From NCBI RefSeq assembly GCF_005503445.1, contig NZ_SCOH01000001.1:124001-188000 (forward strand): a stretch of DNA of 64,000 bases. Reading direction: 5' to 3'. The notes beneath the pieces were generated by a model, which worked only from the letters and a program-made list of their open reading frames with translations, was not told where the DNA came from and made no database searches. Below are positions 28,529-37,315 of this stretch, piece by piece. The DNA is from Chitinivorax sp. B. Its GTDB lineage: Bacteria > Pseudomonadota > Gammaproteobacteria > Burkholderiales > SCOH01. A program made the translations under genes and the position numbers. Each line of letters starts with the position of its first letter. The stretch's first letter is position 1.

Positions 28529-30094
28529 ATGAGTGAGAACAAAACTGCTGAATCCGGTTTGCGCCGCTTTTTGCGCGCGGTGTTGCGCAAGGCCGATGCC
28601 AACATAAGGGTGACGGATCTGCGCAGTGCAACTGAATTGATTGAGGAATTACGTGAACAGGATGCCCTGCAAGCCTTGCGTGAAATCCGTACTGCATTGA
28701 GCGATCTGAACGGATTGGACTGGTTGGGTATCAAGGAGCGTATTCGTACCACCCAGTATCTGGACGATAAATCCCGACCGTTATCTGATGAAGTGATTGC
28801 CCGTTTGTTTGCCCCTGGCACTGCAGACACCTATCTGCTCAAGGCTTTGCCGGTTGTTACACAGTCCTGGGGGGAGCTGAGTACCTCTTATCAGCGTTGT
28901 TTGCAGCATTTCGAAAAAGAAGGCGGCAATGCTGAACTGGTGCTGTCGGTATGTTCACGAACCATGGCACTTTCTGCTTATATCCTGGAATGCATGTTGT
29001 ATCGGCACTATGAGATCAGCGAAGGTACCTGGCGGACATTGCATAGCGCCTACCTGTTGGCGGAAAAACATCAGGTGGTTGCCAAGCGCGAGACAGAGTC
29101 GTCGTTGACACCGGGACAATGGCTGATTGCAGGGCATCTGTTGGCTCGCATGCCCTATTCCCGCATGTTGCCGCAAGAAATCCGCGCTACTGCAGAATGG
29201 TTGCGTCAGGCCGTCCCGATGTGCCAATTGGCCACGGGTGTCAATGTCAGGCGGGATGCGCTGTGCATCGATCTGCAAAGTGGTGAATCAGCAACTGGGG
29301 CACGACGGATGGTGCAGAGCGAAGCCTGTCGTGGGGTAGCAACGGATAAACTGGTGACCGCCTGGTTGAAGAGCCCACCCTTGTCCGGTCGACCGGTACA
29401 ATGGAAAGAGCTGGTACTGGATATCGGCTTGGCCTGGGGTGGCAAGCCTCGTTCGTTCCGTCGTCGTGTACAACGGGAAAAGGCCAATCGAGAAGTACTG
29501 TTGCGCCATGGTGTGGCCGATGTATTGGCATTGCTGAAGAATCCAGATGCAATTCTGGCTGAAAAGACCGATAACCAGCGGTATTCATTTGAAAGCTGGT
29601 TTGGTGAGGAACCGGACAGCGATGCACCGGACCCAAGTGAACAGTCCCAACCGGGATGCACGCTCATCGATCAAAGTGCGATTGGCATCAGTGTCCGGTT
29701 TCCAAAGCAGGATCGTTTCGATGTCCCAGTGGGAGAATTGATTGGCGCCTATTCAGCAGGTGATGCGGCTCCACGTATTGGTCGGGTCGCCCGCGTTGCG
29801 CGACGGCTGGGTGGCGATATCGAAATCGGCATTGAGGTCATCGCCCTGCATGCCGTACCGGTTGTGGTGCAGGACCCCGGCACCAAGGTCCGTTTCGAGG
29901 CTATCTTCGTTGCGCAATCCGCCAATCCGCTGCTATCAGAGCGGTTGTTGCTGCCGGCAACCAAAACCGGGATTGATGGCATTTTCGTGGTGGCTCTGAG
30001 TAATGGCATCGTCAAAGCTCGCATTTCGGCTGATGCCACGGTCAGCAATGCGCGCTTTGTTGTGTGCAAACTGGAAAAGCTGGGCGCTGCTTGA
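28529..30094 (+). CDS. Second large unrecognised protein with PilZ-like segment
   Basis: A 521-residue soluble protein. It is helix-rich for ~350 residues, then has CTLIDQSAIGISVRF near residue 380 and RIGRVARVARR...IEIGIEVI about 50 residues later. That is again the D-x-S-x-x-G plus R-V-R/IGIE spacing of PilZ-like folds. It starts three bases after the previous stop, with GGGGTAAG as ribosome site inside that gene's end, so the two are an operon. A conserved-looking WKELVLDIGLAWGG segment in the middle has no known meaning to me. I infer, without proof, that both proteins bind or respond to c-di-GMP. Confidence 0.72.
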   Translation: MSENKTAESGLRRFLRAVLRKADANIRVTDLRSATELIEELREQDALQALREIRTALSDLNGLDWLGIKERIRTTQYLDDKSRPLSDEVIARLFAPGTADTYLLKALPVVTQSWGELSTSYQRCLQHFEKEGGNAELVLSVCSRTMALSAYILECMLYRHYEISEGTWRTLHSAYLLAEKHQVVAKRETESSLTPGQWLIAGHLLARMPYSRMLPQEIRATAEWLRQAVPMCQLATGVNVRRDALCIDLQSGESATGARRMVQSEACRGVATDKLVTAWLKSPPLSGRPVQWKELVLDIGLAWGGKPRSFRRRVQREKANREVLLRHGVADVLALLKNPDAILAEKTDNQRYSFESWFGEEPDSDAPDPSEQSQPGCTLIDQSAIGISVRFPKQDRFDVPVGELIGAYSAGDAAPRIGRVARVARRLGGDIEIGIEVIALHAVPVVVQDPGTKVRFEAIFVAQSANPLLSERLLLPATKTGIDGIFVVALSNGIVKARISADATVSNARFVVCKLEKLGAA

Positions 30095-30192
30095 TTGGCA
30101 TGATGGGATTGTTATATACGATCTTACGATCTTGGATTCTGGCTGGGTGATTCTATGATCAGAAGGTAGCGTTGTGATGAGTACACGCAGCC

Positions 30193-31524
30193 ATGTCGGA
30201 TTCCGTGTTAGCCAACGTCAATCCTCACTTTCTTGAACGCTTGATCGAGCTGGCCTCACATCATGAGGTCACTGCCGCCGAGGATGTTTGTGATGAAACC
30301 GGCCTGACGTTGTTGCCCAAAGGGGGCCGATTATCAGCTGAATCAAGAGAAGACCTGCTGTTGCATAAATTGCGACGGCCGTTGGAGTGTTGCCTGACAA
30401 TTGACCATTTTCAGGTGGTGTCCAATGCGCGTGATCAGCTGGCAGAACTGGTTGAAAGCCATACGGCTGCCGGGATTCTGGTCCGGCATGCCGGATGTGC
30501 AGCCATGCTGGCCCGAATGATTGATGATCTGGCGGCTAATCGGCTGATTTGCTTGTCGCTGGCACTGACCGACACAGGGGAGGGATATCAGCGATGGCAT
30601 CTGTTGCAATCCATGGTGGTAGCGGTTTCATTTGGTAAGCTGATGAACTGGCCGAGAGCTGGGCTGGATGACTTGGCCACAGCCGCAGCATTACATGATG
30701 TTGGCGAGTTGTATATCAGCCCGGTATTGACATCGCGTGCAGATTCGCTGAGTCCTGCCCAATGGAAGCAGATCGCGATCCATCCATTGATTGGTTATCA
30801 GGTATTGACAGAAATGGGCACATATAACCCTGCTGTCTGCCGTGCCGTGCTGGAACACCATGAGCGCATTGATGGCAGTGGTTATCCGCATCGGTTGGCA
30901 GATAACCAGATTTCGTCGATGGGTCAATTACTCTCTGTCACCAACACTATTTGTGCCGCTAGCCAGACATTTGGCCATCCGATCCGCCGGGCCGATATTG
31001 CCTTGCGCATCATTCCGCGCCAGTTTCCGATGGAGTTGGTGTCTTATCTGTCCGGGCTGTTAAGTAAGCAGCCACGTGGTGATTGGGTCGCTGATGCACT
31101 GTCCAGTGAGGAGGCTACCCGAGCCATGCACGGTCTGTTTGGCTTGATTGGACATCTGACGTTGATGTTGTTGGAGCTGGAAGAGCACCCGTTGATCAAA
31201 TCGCAAGTACCACTTCGGCACCTGCTGGAATTCATTTCAAAACGGCTAGATATCATCCAACGTGCATTCTCCAGTACCGGTCTGGATTCGTGGCCAGCGC
31301 ATCGGCGTGCGGACTGGCTGGCTGAGGACAATGGTGAAATGCGTTTCATGGTGGTGGCAATCATCGACGAGATTGCCTGGCGACTCAGGGAACTGGCCAG
31401 AGATATCTACCTGAGAAGTGAGGGCATGCCATCTGCGCACCGGGCAGTCATCGACCCTGTCATTCAGGAAATGCACCGTGCTGCAGTTATCTGCCAGCAC
31501 GGTGAAGCACTATCCACCAGTTGA
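30193..31524 (+). CDS. HD-GYP domain protein (c-di-GMP phosphodiesterase-like)
   Basis: A 443-residue protein with an N-terminal region of ~115 residues and an HD-GYP core. The HD pair is His168-Asp169 in LHDVGELY; downstream are HPLIGYQVL, then HHERIDGSGYP with GYP at 230-232. Canonical proteins read HDIGK, so Glu replaces Lys here, but the metal ligands look intact and the enzyme may still be active. The final ~150 residues are helical and unassigned. It lies 98 bases after the second PilZ-like gene. The best ribosome site (AGAAGG) is spaced for an out-of-frame ATG at 30177, so the exact start is not secure. Confidence 0.86.
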   Translation: MSDSVLANVNPHFLERLIELASHHEVTAAEDVCDETGLTLLPKGGRLSAESREDLLLHKLRRPLECCLTIDHFQVVSNARDQLAELVESHTAAGILVRHAGCAAMLARMIDDLAANRLICLSLALTDTGEGYQRWHLLQSMVVAVSFGKLMNWPRAGLDDLATAAALHDVGELYISPVLTSRADSLSPAQWKQIAIHPLIGYQVLTEMGTYNPAVCRAVLEHHERIDGSGYPHRLADNQISSMGQLLSVTNTICAASQTFGHPIRRADIALRIIPRQFPMELVSYLSGLLSKQPRGDWVADALSSEEATRAMHGLFGLIGHLTLMLLELEEHPLIKSQVPLRHLLEFISKRLDIIQRAFSSTGLDSWPAHRRADWLAEDNGEMRFMVVAIIDEIAWRLRELARDIYLRSEGMPSAHRAVIDPVIQEMHRAAVICQHGEALSTS

Positions 31525-31574
31525 TAATGGGTGTTTATGTCCTGACGGATACAGGCCCCGGCTGAAGGGGACGA

Positions 31575-32249
31575 TTATTGTTGGTTTTTTTCCTGTTCGT
31601 TTGACGATGCTGGAACCGGTTTGTTGGGATTGTTCAGCCAATCCAGCGTGGATTGGGAAAATTGGCTGGCATTCACTACGAACTCAGCCGGGGCGCCATT
31701 GCAGGTCATTGCAAAGGGGCCATTGCCAGACGTGTTGCCGATACAATCCTCGCGAACTGACTGAATACCAACGGATCCATCAGTCTGTAGTTCAGTCAGT
31801 TTGGTTTTGATTTTCTCCTGATTGTCCAGATCGTCGAAGTCAGCAGCGGCCGGTAAAGTAAATTCCACGACCTGATTTTCCTTAATCTCCAGACCGGGTT
31901 TGGCCAGCATCACGCTCCAGCCATGTGGTGTGTAGATGATGGCAACACTGGCTCCTGGCACATTCGGCAAATTGTTCTCTTTGATCAGGTCTGCGGCGCT
32001 TGGGTCGTTGGCGGGCAGTACGCTCAGCACCGTCCCGATCATTCGCGGCTTGATCTTGCCTTCTTCCTTGTCCTTGATCTTTTTGTATACCTCGGCCATC
32101 GACTTGGTATCAATCGCGTAAGTGCGTAGCTCCGGCATTTGATCCTGAATCTTCTTGAACTCGGCTTTGTCACTTGCGCTTAAACCCGGGCAGCCGGTGA
32201 GGATGGGGGGGGCCAACAAAGCCAGTATTAAGGGGGCAATCAATCTCAT
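31575..32249 (-). CDS. Unrecognised lipoprotein at the distal end of the T4SS locus
   Basis: A 224-residue lipoprotein: signal peptide with lipobox LTGC (Cys20), then a soluble domain with two cysteines (DCIG, MTCNG) and a polar Gln/Asn-rich tail. AGGAG precedes ATG 32249. It is the last gene of the minus-strand secretion block, only 23 bases after the lytic transglycosylase gene, so it is probably co-transcribed. It could be a VirB7-like stabiliser placed unusually, or an immunity lipoprotein protecting the cell from a delivered enzyme. Neither can be shown from sequence. It is longer than typical VirB7. Confidence 0.75.
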   Translation of the reverse strand: MRLIAPLILALLAPPILTGCPGLSASDKAEFKKIQDQMPELRTYAIDTKSMAEVYKKIKDKEEGKIKPRMIGTVLSVLPANDPSAADLIKENNLPNVPGASVAIIYTPHGWSVMLAKPGLEIKENQVVEFTLPAAADFDDLDNQEKIKTKLTELQTDGSVGIQSVREDCIGNTSGNGPFAMTCNGAPAEFVVNASQFSQSTLDWLNNPNKPVPASSNEQEKNQQ

Positions 32250-32272
32250 AACGAAACTCCTATAACAACAAG

Positions 32273-32884
32273 TTATCCAGCGCGCATGGCTGCCGTGTTT
32301 TGTGTGCTACCAAACCCCTGAATGGCACTGTCGGCCGTATGGGGCTGGGTGGATGGTGGTGATTCGACCTGGCCTGAACGCCTGATGGGTTGTGTCATCA
32401 TGCGTGCCAGATCCAGCGTAGGACTGGTACGGGTATTCGATGCACGTACCACCTTGGCGACATAGCCATTGCTGAAGCCGCCCTGAAAATTACCGGTGTT
32501 ATAGGCTGAAATGGCCTGCAACAAGGCTTTGGTGCCCGTGCCATGGGTTTGCGAGGCCTTACCATATTGTGCTGTCAGAATCGCGGCCCCAGCCCGTAGA
32601 TTGCGACAAGGTTCGAAGACTTCCGCAGGTGTCAGATTCAATCGGGCCAGGTTGCGGGAATTGATCTGCATCAGCCCCATATCCACCGAATAGCCTTGCT
32701 TGATCAGCCAACTGGCCCAGGCAGCCGCTTCCGTCATGTTTTTGGGCTTACGCTGTAAGCGCACGCCGCCATTTACATTCATCGCCAGTGGATTGAACCC
32801 GCTCTCGGTACGAATAATGGCCTGCATGGTGCTGGGCGCCACGTTGGGGGCGCATTGATGGAGTAGGGTGGGGAGGTCGATCAT
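32273..32884 (-). CDS. virB1: VirB1-like lytic transglycosylase
   Basis: A 203-residue SLT-type transglycosylase. The catalytic Glu27 sits in RTESGFNPLA, followed by VDMGLMQINS and AYNTGN, the usual GLMQ and AYN motifs. These enzymes open the peptidoglycan for the type IV channel. Unusually, there is no signal peptide: the protein begins MIDLPTLLHQC, already in the catalytic domain. Many VirB1-type genes in trb-like loci share this. It lies ten bases after the lipase-like gene and ahead of the lipoprotein gene, far from virB11. Confidence 0.88.
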   Translation of the reverse strand: MIDLPTLLHQCAPNVAPSTMQAIIRTESGFNPLAMNVNGGVRLQRKPKNMTEAAAWASWLIKQGYSVDMGLMQINSRNLARLNLTPAEVFEPCRNLRAGAAILTAQYGKASQTHGTGTKALLQAISAYNTGNFQGGFSNGYVAKVVRASNTRTSPTLDLARMMTQPIRRSGQVESPPSTQPHTADSAIQGFGSTQNTAAMRAG

Positions 32885-32893
32885 GCTATTGAG

Positions 32894-33967
32894 TTACCGA
32901 GAGCGTCCTTGAGTGCGCGTGGGAGGTGTAGGTTGTGTCTGCTTGGCTTTGTGTGCGGCTACCTTGGACATGGAGTCTCGCAGAATAGGGCCATCACCTC
33001 TGACTTTGCGATTTGGGCCGGTGTCCAGTGGCATGTTGCGGATTGAGTCGAAATCCACATGATCTTTTATCCCCAGCATGACTGAATCCTTGGTATTGGC
33101 GATGGAGTTCAAGACTGCGGCAGCAGACATCATGCCGGGAGTAGGCTGTGAATGCGCTTCAACTTGTCGGGTTACCTTGTTGAGATCCATGTCATCATGG
33201 GTGGGGGAACGAAGCAAAATCTGTTCAGTCGCGAGGGATTGGCCTGGTTTGGCATTGGAGACCAGGTCGAATGAATTACGCAGGCCAAGTATGGTCCCTT
33301 GCGATTGCGTTGGTGGTAACTGTTTGGCCTGAAAATCAGCCCGTCTGCGTGTACCAATGCCTGCCTTCGCTGCGTTGAATGAAATGCCATCCAGGCCATT
33401 GCACTTGGCGGCATATTCGGCTTCCAGCCCCCCCTTGGAGTGCCCGACGGTCATGACTTTGACCTGATCGCCAAAATGGGCCTGTACTTCCTTTGTCAAT
33501 CGATCGGCAAAAGTGAGGTTGCTTGGGACGAACCCGACAAAATTGCCTGCATTGTGCATGGTCCATTGCTTGAACCTGTGCAGCTCGCCACTGGGGCCGG
33601 TGGAGTTGGTGCCACCAAATGCGATGGCAATTTCTTGCCACTCTCCTTGCTGATCTTTGCGTCCTAGCAAGAAGGCGTTGGCTCCTTGACTAGCCAACCC
33701 AACATAACCGACTTGATCTGCTCCTCTCACCTTACCCATACCATGTTGCTGGAGCTGAGTAGCGATGGCAGTGGCTGTACCATCCGTAACGATTTGCCAG
33801 CCTTGAGGGACGTGTGCAGTGTCGTGATTTTTATAAGGAAATTCGGCCATTTGCGAAAAATCTCTGACCGTGCTACCCGAAAATGAGATATCCCCTACGG
33901 TATGGGGTGTCTCAGTAGATTCTGCTAATGTATTGTTCTTTTCAACTGGTTTTCTTTTTTGTACCAA
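32894..33967 (-). CDS. Class-3-lipase-like protein, candidate T4SS effector
   Basis: A 357-residue protein without signal peptide. It carries an alpha/beta-hydrolase pattern: IAFGGTNS near residue 116 (oxyanion-type GT) and nucleophile elbow VGHSKGG with Ser177. A later Asp in NSFDLVS and histidines nearby could complete the triad. The pair 'AFxGT ... GHSxGG' is typical of class 3 lipases and DUF2974-like proteins. The tail is basic and proline-rich (PTPPTRTQGRSR). The start is a TTG at 33967 with GGAG seven bases before it. Its position between virD4 and virB1 and its cytosolic nature suggest a delivered phospholipase or esterase; this is inference. Confidence 0.75.
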   Translation of the reverse strand: MVQKRKPVEKNNTLAESTETPHTVGDISFSGSTVRDFSQMAEFPYKNHDTAHVPQGWQIVTDGTATAIATQLQQHGMGKVRGADQVGYVGLASQGANAFLLGRKDQQGEWQEIAIAFGGTNSTGPSGELHRFKQWTMHNAGNFVGFVPSNLTFADRLTKEVQAHFGDQVKVMTVGHSKGGLEAEYAAKCNGLDGISFNAAKAGIGTRRRADFQAKQLPPTQSQGTILGLRNSFDLVSNAKPGQSLATEQILLRSPTHDDMDLNKVTRQVEAHSQPTPGMMSAAAVLNSIANTKDSVMLGIKDHVDFDSIRNMPLDTGPNRKVRGDGPILRDSMSKVAAHKAKQTQPTPPTRTQGRSR

Positions 33968-34059
33968 TTAAATCTCCGATGTCAATGCTGGAATCAAGTT
34001 CTTGTGTGCTTGTCATTTTTGACTTGATTTATTTGATTGATCATGTAGTAAATAAAGTA

Positions 34060-35250
34060 TTATCGTCTTACATTTTGGTTAGACGTTCTTCCGGTCGTAG
34101 TGGCACGTAATTTGGCAATGTCTTCGGTCATCTTCTTGGGATTGGCTCTTTCAATGTCGATATTCTTGGATTGGCAATGTGATTCGATGGTTGCCTGAAT
34201 TGATGCTTCTGTAACCTGCCTTCCGATATCGGCTCGATGAGTTGCATTTGTCAGATTCTCTTCCGCGCAAAATACAAAAACTTTGTTACCTGCATGAAAT
34301 ACATCAGGCGTTGGGTTATTTGCTTCTGAAGGGTGTGCAACACGATATAGGTTCTCGAAATCATTTCTGGTGTTGTTGCCGTAGACCATGACGTGGTAAT
34401 CAGGAACAGCATTTGATGCCATTTTTTCCGCATCTACTGGAAGGGCGTTATTAATCTGGCCAGCCAATTCTGTGTTGCGCGAGGAAATAGCCTTCAACTG
34501 GCTGCTTGACTGAAGGTTTTTATAGGCACGCTCACCAATAGCAGTTTGCAACGTATCATTTGCGTAGTTTTTTATAGATTGATTTGAAGTAGCAGTCAGA
34601 TCAGTTCGTTCGAGTACATGATTGAAGTCGCCTGGGGAATTAAAATAGCTGTGCTTGATCTCATCGATAGCTTCAGCAAATGTACTACCCATTTGATTGC
34701 GCAATTGGATTGTATTTACCTGACCACCGGTATTGGTGTAATAGTTTGAGCGGAAGTCGACGTTAAGCTGGTCATTTCTTGCTACCTGCTCGGCCAAGTA
34801 ATCGGTGACGGCTTCGTCCCAATTATATTGACCTGGACCTGAATGCTGCTGCAAACCCTGGCTATTCATGGAAACGGAATGCATAGCCTCGTGAATCAAG
34901 ACTGATTTGTAGAGAGTGGTATCCTGGTTACCATTTGGATGGAAATCAGGATGTACATCTAGCATGCTGATCTTTCCATTGCGATCAGTGAAGGCAGGGG
35001 GCAATGCACCCCGGTTATCTTTGTAATAATCAACCGCGGCCTGTTTATCTTCGGTGCTGGCGGTTGGTGACGTATGATCCATGAAGCTGTTGATGTAACG
35101 ATCTATTGCACCATTTTCGTCACCGAAGCGCTCCACGCTCAGGCGATTCAGCGGTTCATCGCCTACCTGATGCGTCTCTCTGATGGCATCTTTCATCTGT
35201 TCAATGAAATTGTCTTCAAGCTGGATGATTTCGTTGGCGTGCTCTGGCAT
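34060..35250 (-). CDS. Zincin-like (HExxH) protein, candidate T4SS effector
   Basis: A 396-residue protein I cannot place in a named family. The motif LIHEAMHS gives His120, Glu121 and His124; Glu146 in NWDEAVTDYLAE is well placed as the third zinc ligand of a gluzincin. No signal peptide or membrane segment is present. The remainder is polar and helical, with a basic tail ending NQNVRR. Base composition is noticeably more AT-rich than the flanking virD4 gene, suggesting separate acquisition. Directly downstream of virD4 (48 bases), it is probably a substrate of the secretion system, such as a delivered protease. Confidence 0.72.
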   Translation of the reverse strand: MPEHANEIIQLEDNFIEQMKDAIRETHQVGDEPLNRLSVERFGDENGAIDRYINSFMDHTSPTASTEDKQAAVDYYKDNRGALPPAFTDRNGKISMLDVHPDFHPNGNQDTTLYKSVLIHEAMHSVSMNSQGLQQHSGPGQYNWDEAVTDYLAEQVARNDQLNVDFRSNYYTNTGGQVNTIQLRNQMGSTFAEAIDEIKHSYFNSPGDFNHVLERTDLTATSNQSIKNYANDTLQTAIGERAYKNLQSSSQLKAISSRNTELAGQINNALPVDAEKMASNAVPDYHVMVYGNNTRNDFENLYRVAHPSEANNPTPDVFHAGNKVFVFCAEENLTNATHRADIGRQVTEASIQATIESHCQSKNIDIERANPKKMTEDIAKLRATTTGRTSNQNVRR

Positions 35251-35298
35251 GTGATGTTCTCAAGTTCTTTGTCAAAAGGGGAAAATGGGGTAGCGTTG

Positions 35299-37200
35299 TT
35301 ACAGGCCCGCGTCTTTGTGAATTACATCGCTCTTCTCGGGCGCCGGCACTTTGGCCCGCGCCGAAAAAGTGGGGTCCAGAAAGTACAGAATCTGCTTGCC
35401 ATAAATCGGTGTCTGGCCGGCCATGAAGATCAGCATGTCCCCTGGCTCACTGACGTTGCCCTTGGCATCTTTTTTGGCAGCGGGCAGGCGCATGACTTCG
35501 TCGGCGGTCAGTAGTGGCCGTTGCGTTTCCTGAGTGGAGGTGGAGACATTTGACTGCGAGCCATACAAGCTGCCGGAATAGGAATGCGACTGTTTGACGA
35601 TGGTGGCCGTGCCGGTCATCTTTGATAGCAGTTCGGCGGTCTCGATCTTGTTCGGTGCATAGGCCACGCGGACATGGCAATTGGAGAAGATGCTTTCGTC
35701 TTTGCCATAGGCAGTCCATAGCTGCGAGATATCCTGAATGATCAGGTAGGCTTTCATGCCATAGCCCGCGATGAACGCCAGGGATTCCTCAAATACATCC
35801 AATTTGCCCAGGCTGGGGAATTCATCCAACAACAACAGCAGGCGATGCTTGTAACCGGCAACGCTGCGGCCATCCTTAAATTCCATCTTCTCGGTCAGGC
35901 CACGCACGATCTGGTTGATGATCAGGCGAATCAGTGGGCGTAAGCGGTCTTTGTCTGAAGGCGGTACTACCAGATACAGCGACACGGGCTTGTCATCGTT
36001 CATCAAATCGCGAACGCGGAAATCACTGGCGGATGTGTTACGCGCCACAATGGGGTCGCGGTACAACGTCAGGAACGAGATGGCAGTGGAGATTACACCG
36101 GATTGTTCTTCATCCGCCTTGTTCAGCATGTCACGCGCGGCTGCAGCCACCACCGGGTGGCAATAGTTGGGTGTGCCATCTGGATGTGGCCAACCATCCC
36201 CGACCAGATCATGATCGGTGTCCAGCATGAATTGCATAGACTGTGCCACTGTCCGGGTGGGGTCGCTGAGGAAGGCAATCACACCATTCAGCGTCTTGTT
36301 CTTTTCGGCATAGAGCACATGCAACGCTACGCCAACTAACAATGCCTGGCTAGATTTCTGCCAGTGGTCTTCCAAACCTTTGCCATCTGGATCGACGATC
36401 ATGGTCATGATGTTCTGCACATCCGCCACTTCACGATCAGTCCCCACCCGCACCTCGGCCAAGGGGTTGTAACGGGCACTGGAGCCATCCATCGCAGACG
36501 GTTCAAACTTGATCACGCGGTTGCCGGCTTCCTGTTGCCGCCAACCTGCAGTCAGCGCCCAGTTTTCACCCTTGATGTCATAGATCAACGCACTATGTGG
36601 CCAAGAGAGCAGGGTGGGCAGTACCAGGCCCACCCCTTTACCTGATCGGGTCGGCGCAAACGCCATGATGTGTTCCGGCCCGTCATGGCGCAGGTAGCGA
36701 ATCTTATTGGTACTGGTATCTTTCCAGGCGCCAACATAGACACCACTGCCATTGCCCAGCAGCCCGGTCTGCTCGACCTCTTTGGCGGATGCCCAATGTG
36801 CTGAACCGTGTAAATGTTCGGATTCGCTGGCCAGTCGTTCCTTATCCTGTTTGGCGCGGTAGGCAATAAAGCCGGCAACGGCAACGCCACCGAACAAGCT
36901 CAGCCACAAAGCCAAACGGAATGCGCTTTGTACAATGGGATTGTTCACCGCGTGATAGCGGCTATACCAACCCCACCAATCCATCGGGGTGTATAGCTTC
37001 CAGTTACCAATCGCCAGCATCGGTTCACCCAGCGCAGCCTGATAGCCCAGCTGGCTGGCGACATATTGGGTACAAAGCCAGCTCAGGATCAGCACCAGGA
37101 ACACGCCGGCACCTATATTTCGCATCAGCATGGTGCCGGGGTTGCTGCGTTGAGTCGGGACGGTATACAGCGGGGTGGCAAGCGAGTTTTTTGAGTCCAT
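35299..37200 (-). CDS. virD4: VirD4/TraG-type coupling ATPase
   Basis: A 633-residue inner-membrane coupling protein that hands substrates to the T4SS channel. Two N-terminal membrane helices are visible (LIRNIGAG... region, residues ~25-45, and ~95-115). Walker A is APTRSGKGVG, and Walker B is LLLLLDEFPSLGK. The GLEDHWQKSSQALL and TRSGKGVGLVLP segments are characteristic of TraG/VirD4. The tail after residue 600 is short. Its presence means the system recognises protein or DNA substrates, unlike an uptake-only ComB system. No relaxase gene lies beside it. Confidence 0.95.
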   Translation of the reverse strand: MDSKNSLATPLYTVPTQRSNPGTMLMRNIGAGVFLVLILSWLCTQYVASQLGYQAALGEPMLAIGNWKLYTPMDWWGWYSRYHAVNNPIVQSAFRLALWLSLFGGVAVAGFIAYRAKQDKERLASESEHLHGSAHWASAKEVEQTGLLGNGSGVYVGAWKDTSTNKIRYLRHDGPEHIMAFAPTRSGKGVGLVLPTLLSWPHSALIYDIKGENWALTAGWRQQEAGNRVIKFEPSAMDGSSARYNPLAEVRVGTDREVADVQNIMTMIVDPDGKGLEDHWQKSSQALLVGVALHVLYAEKNKTLNGVIAFLSDPTRTVAQSMQFMLDTDHDLVGDGWPHPDGTPNYCHPVVAAAARDMLNKADEEQSGVISTAISFLTLYRDPIVARNTSASDFRVRDLMNDDKPVSLYLVVPPSDKDRLRPLIRLIINQIVRGLTEKMEFKDGRSVAGYKHRLLLLLDEFPSLGKLDVFEESLAFIAGYGMKAYLIIQDISQLWTAYGKDESIFSNCHVRVAYAPNKIETAELLSKMTGTATIVKQSHSYSGSLYGSQSNVSTSTQETQRPLLTADEVMRLPAAKKDAKGNVSEPGDMLIFMAGQTPIYGKQILYFLDPTFSARAKVPAPEKSDVIHKDAGL

Positions 37201-37315
37201 AGCAATATCTTTAGCGTTCGATTAATCGTCCCAGGTGGCGCGCGGTGAAATCAGGCACTTGGGCTGTAACTGGTGGGTAGGGAATGAATACTTCCAGTTT
37301 CCAACCCGAGCCTGG

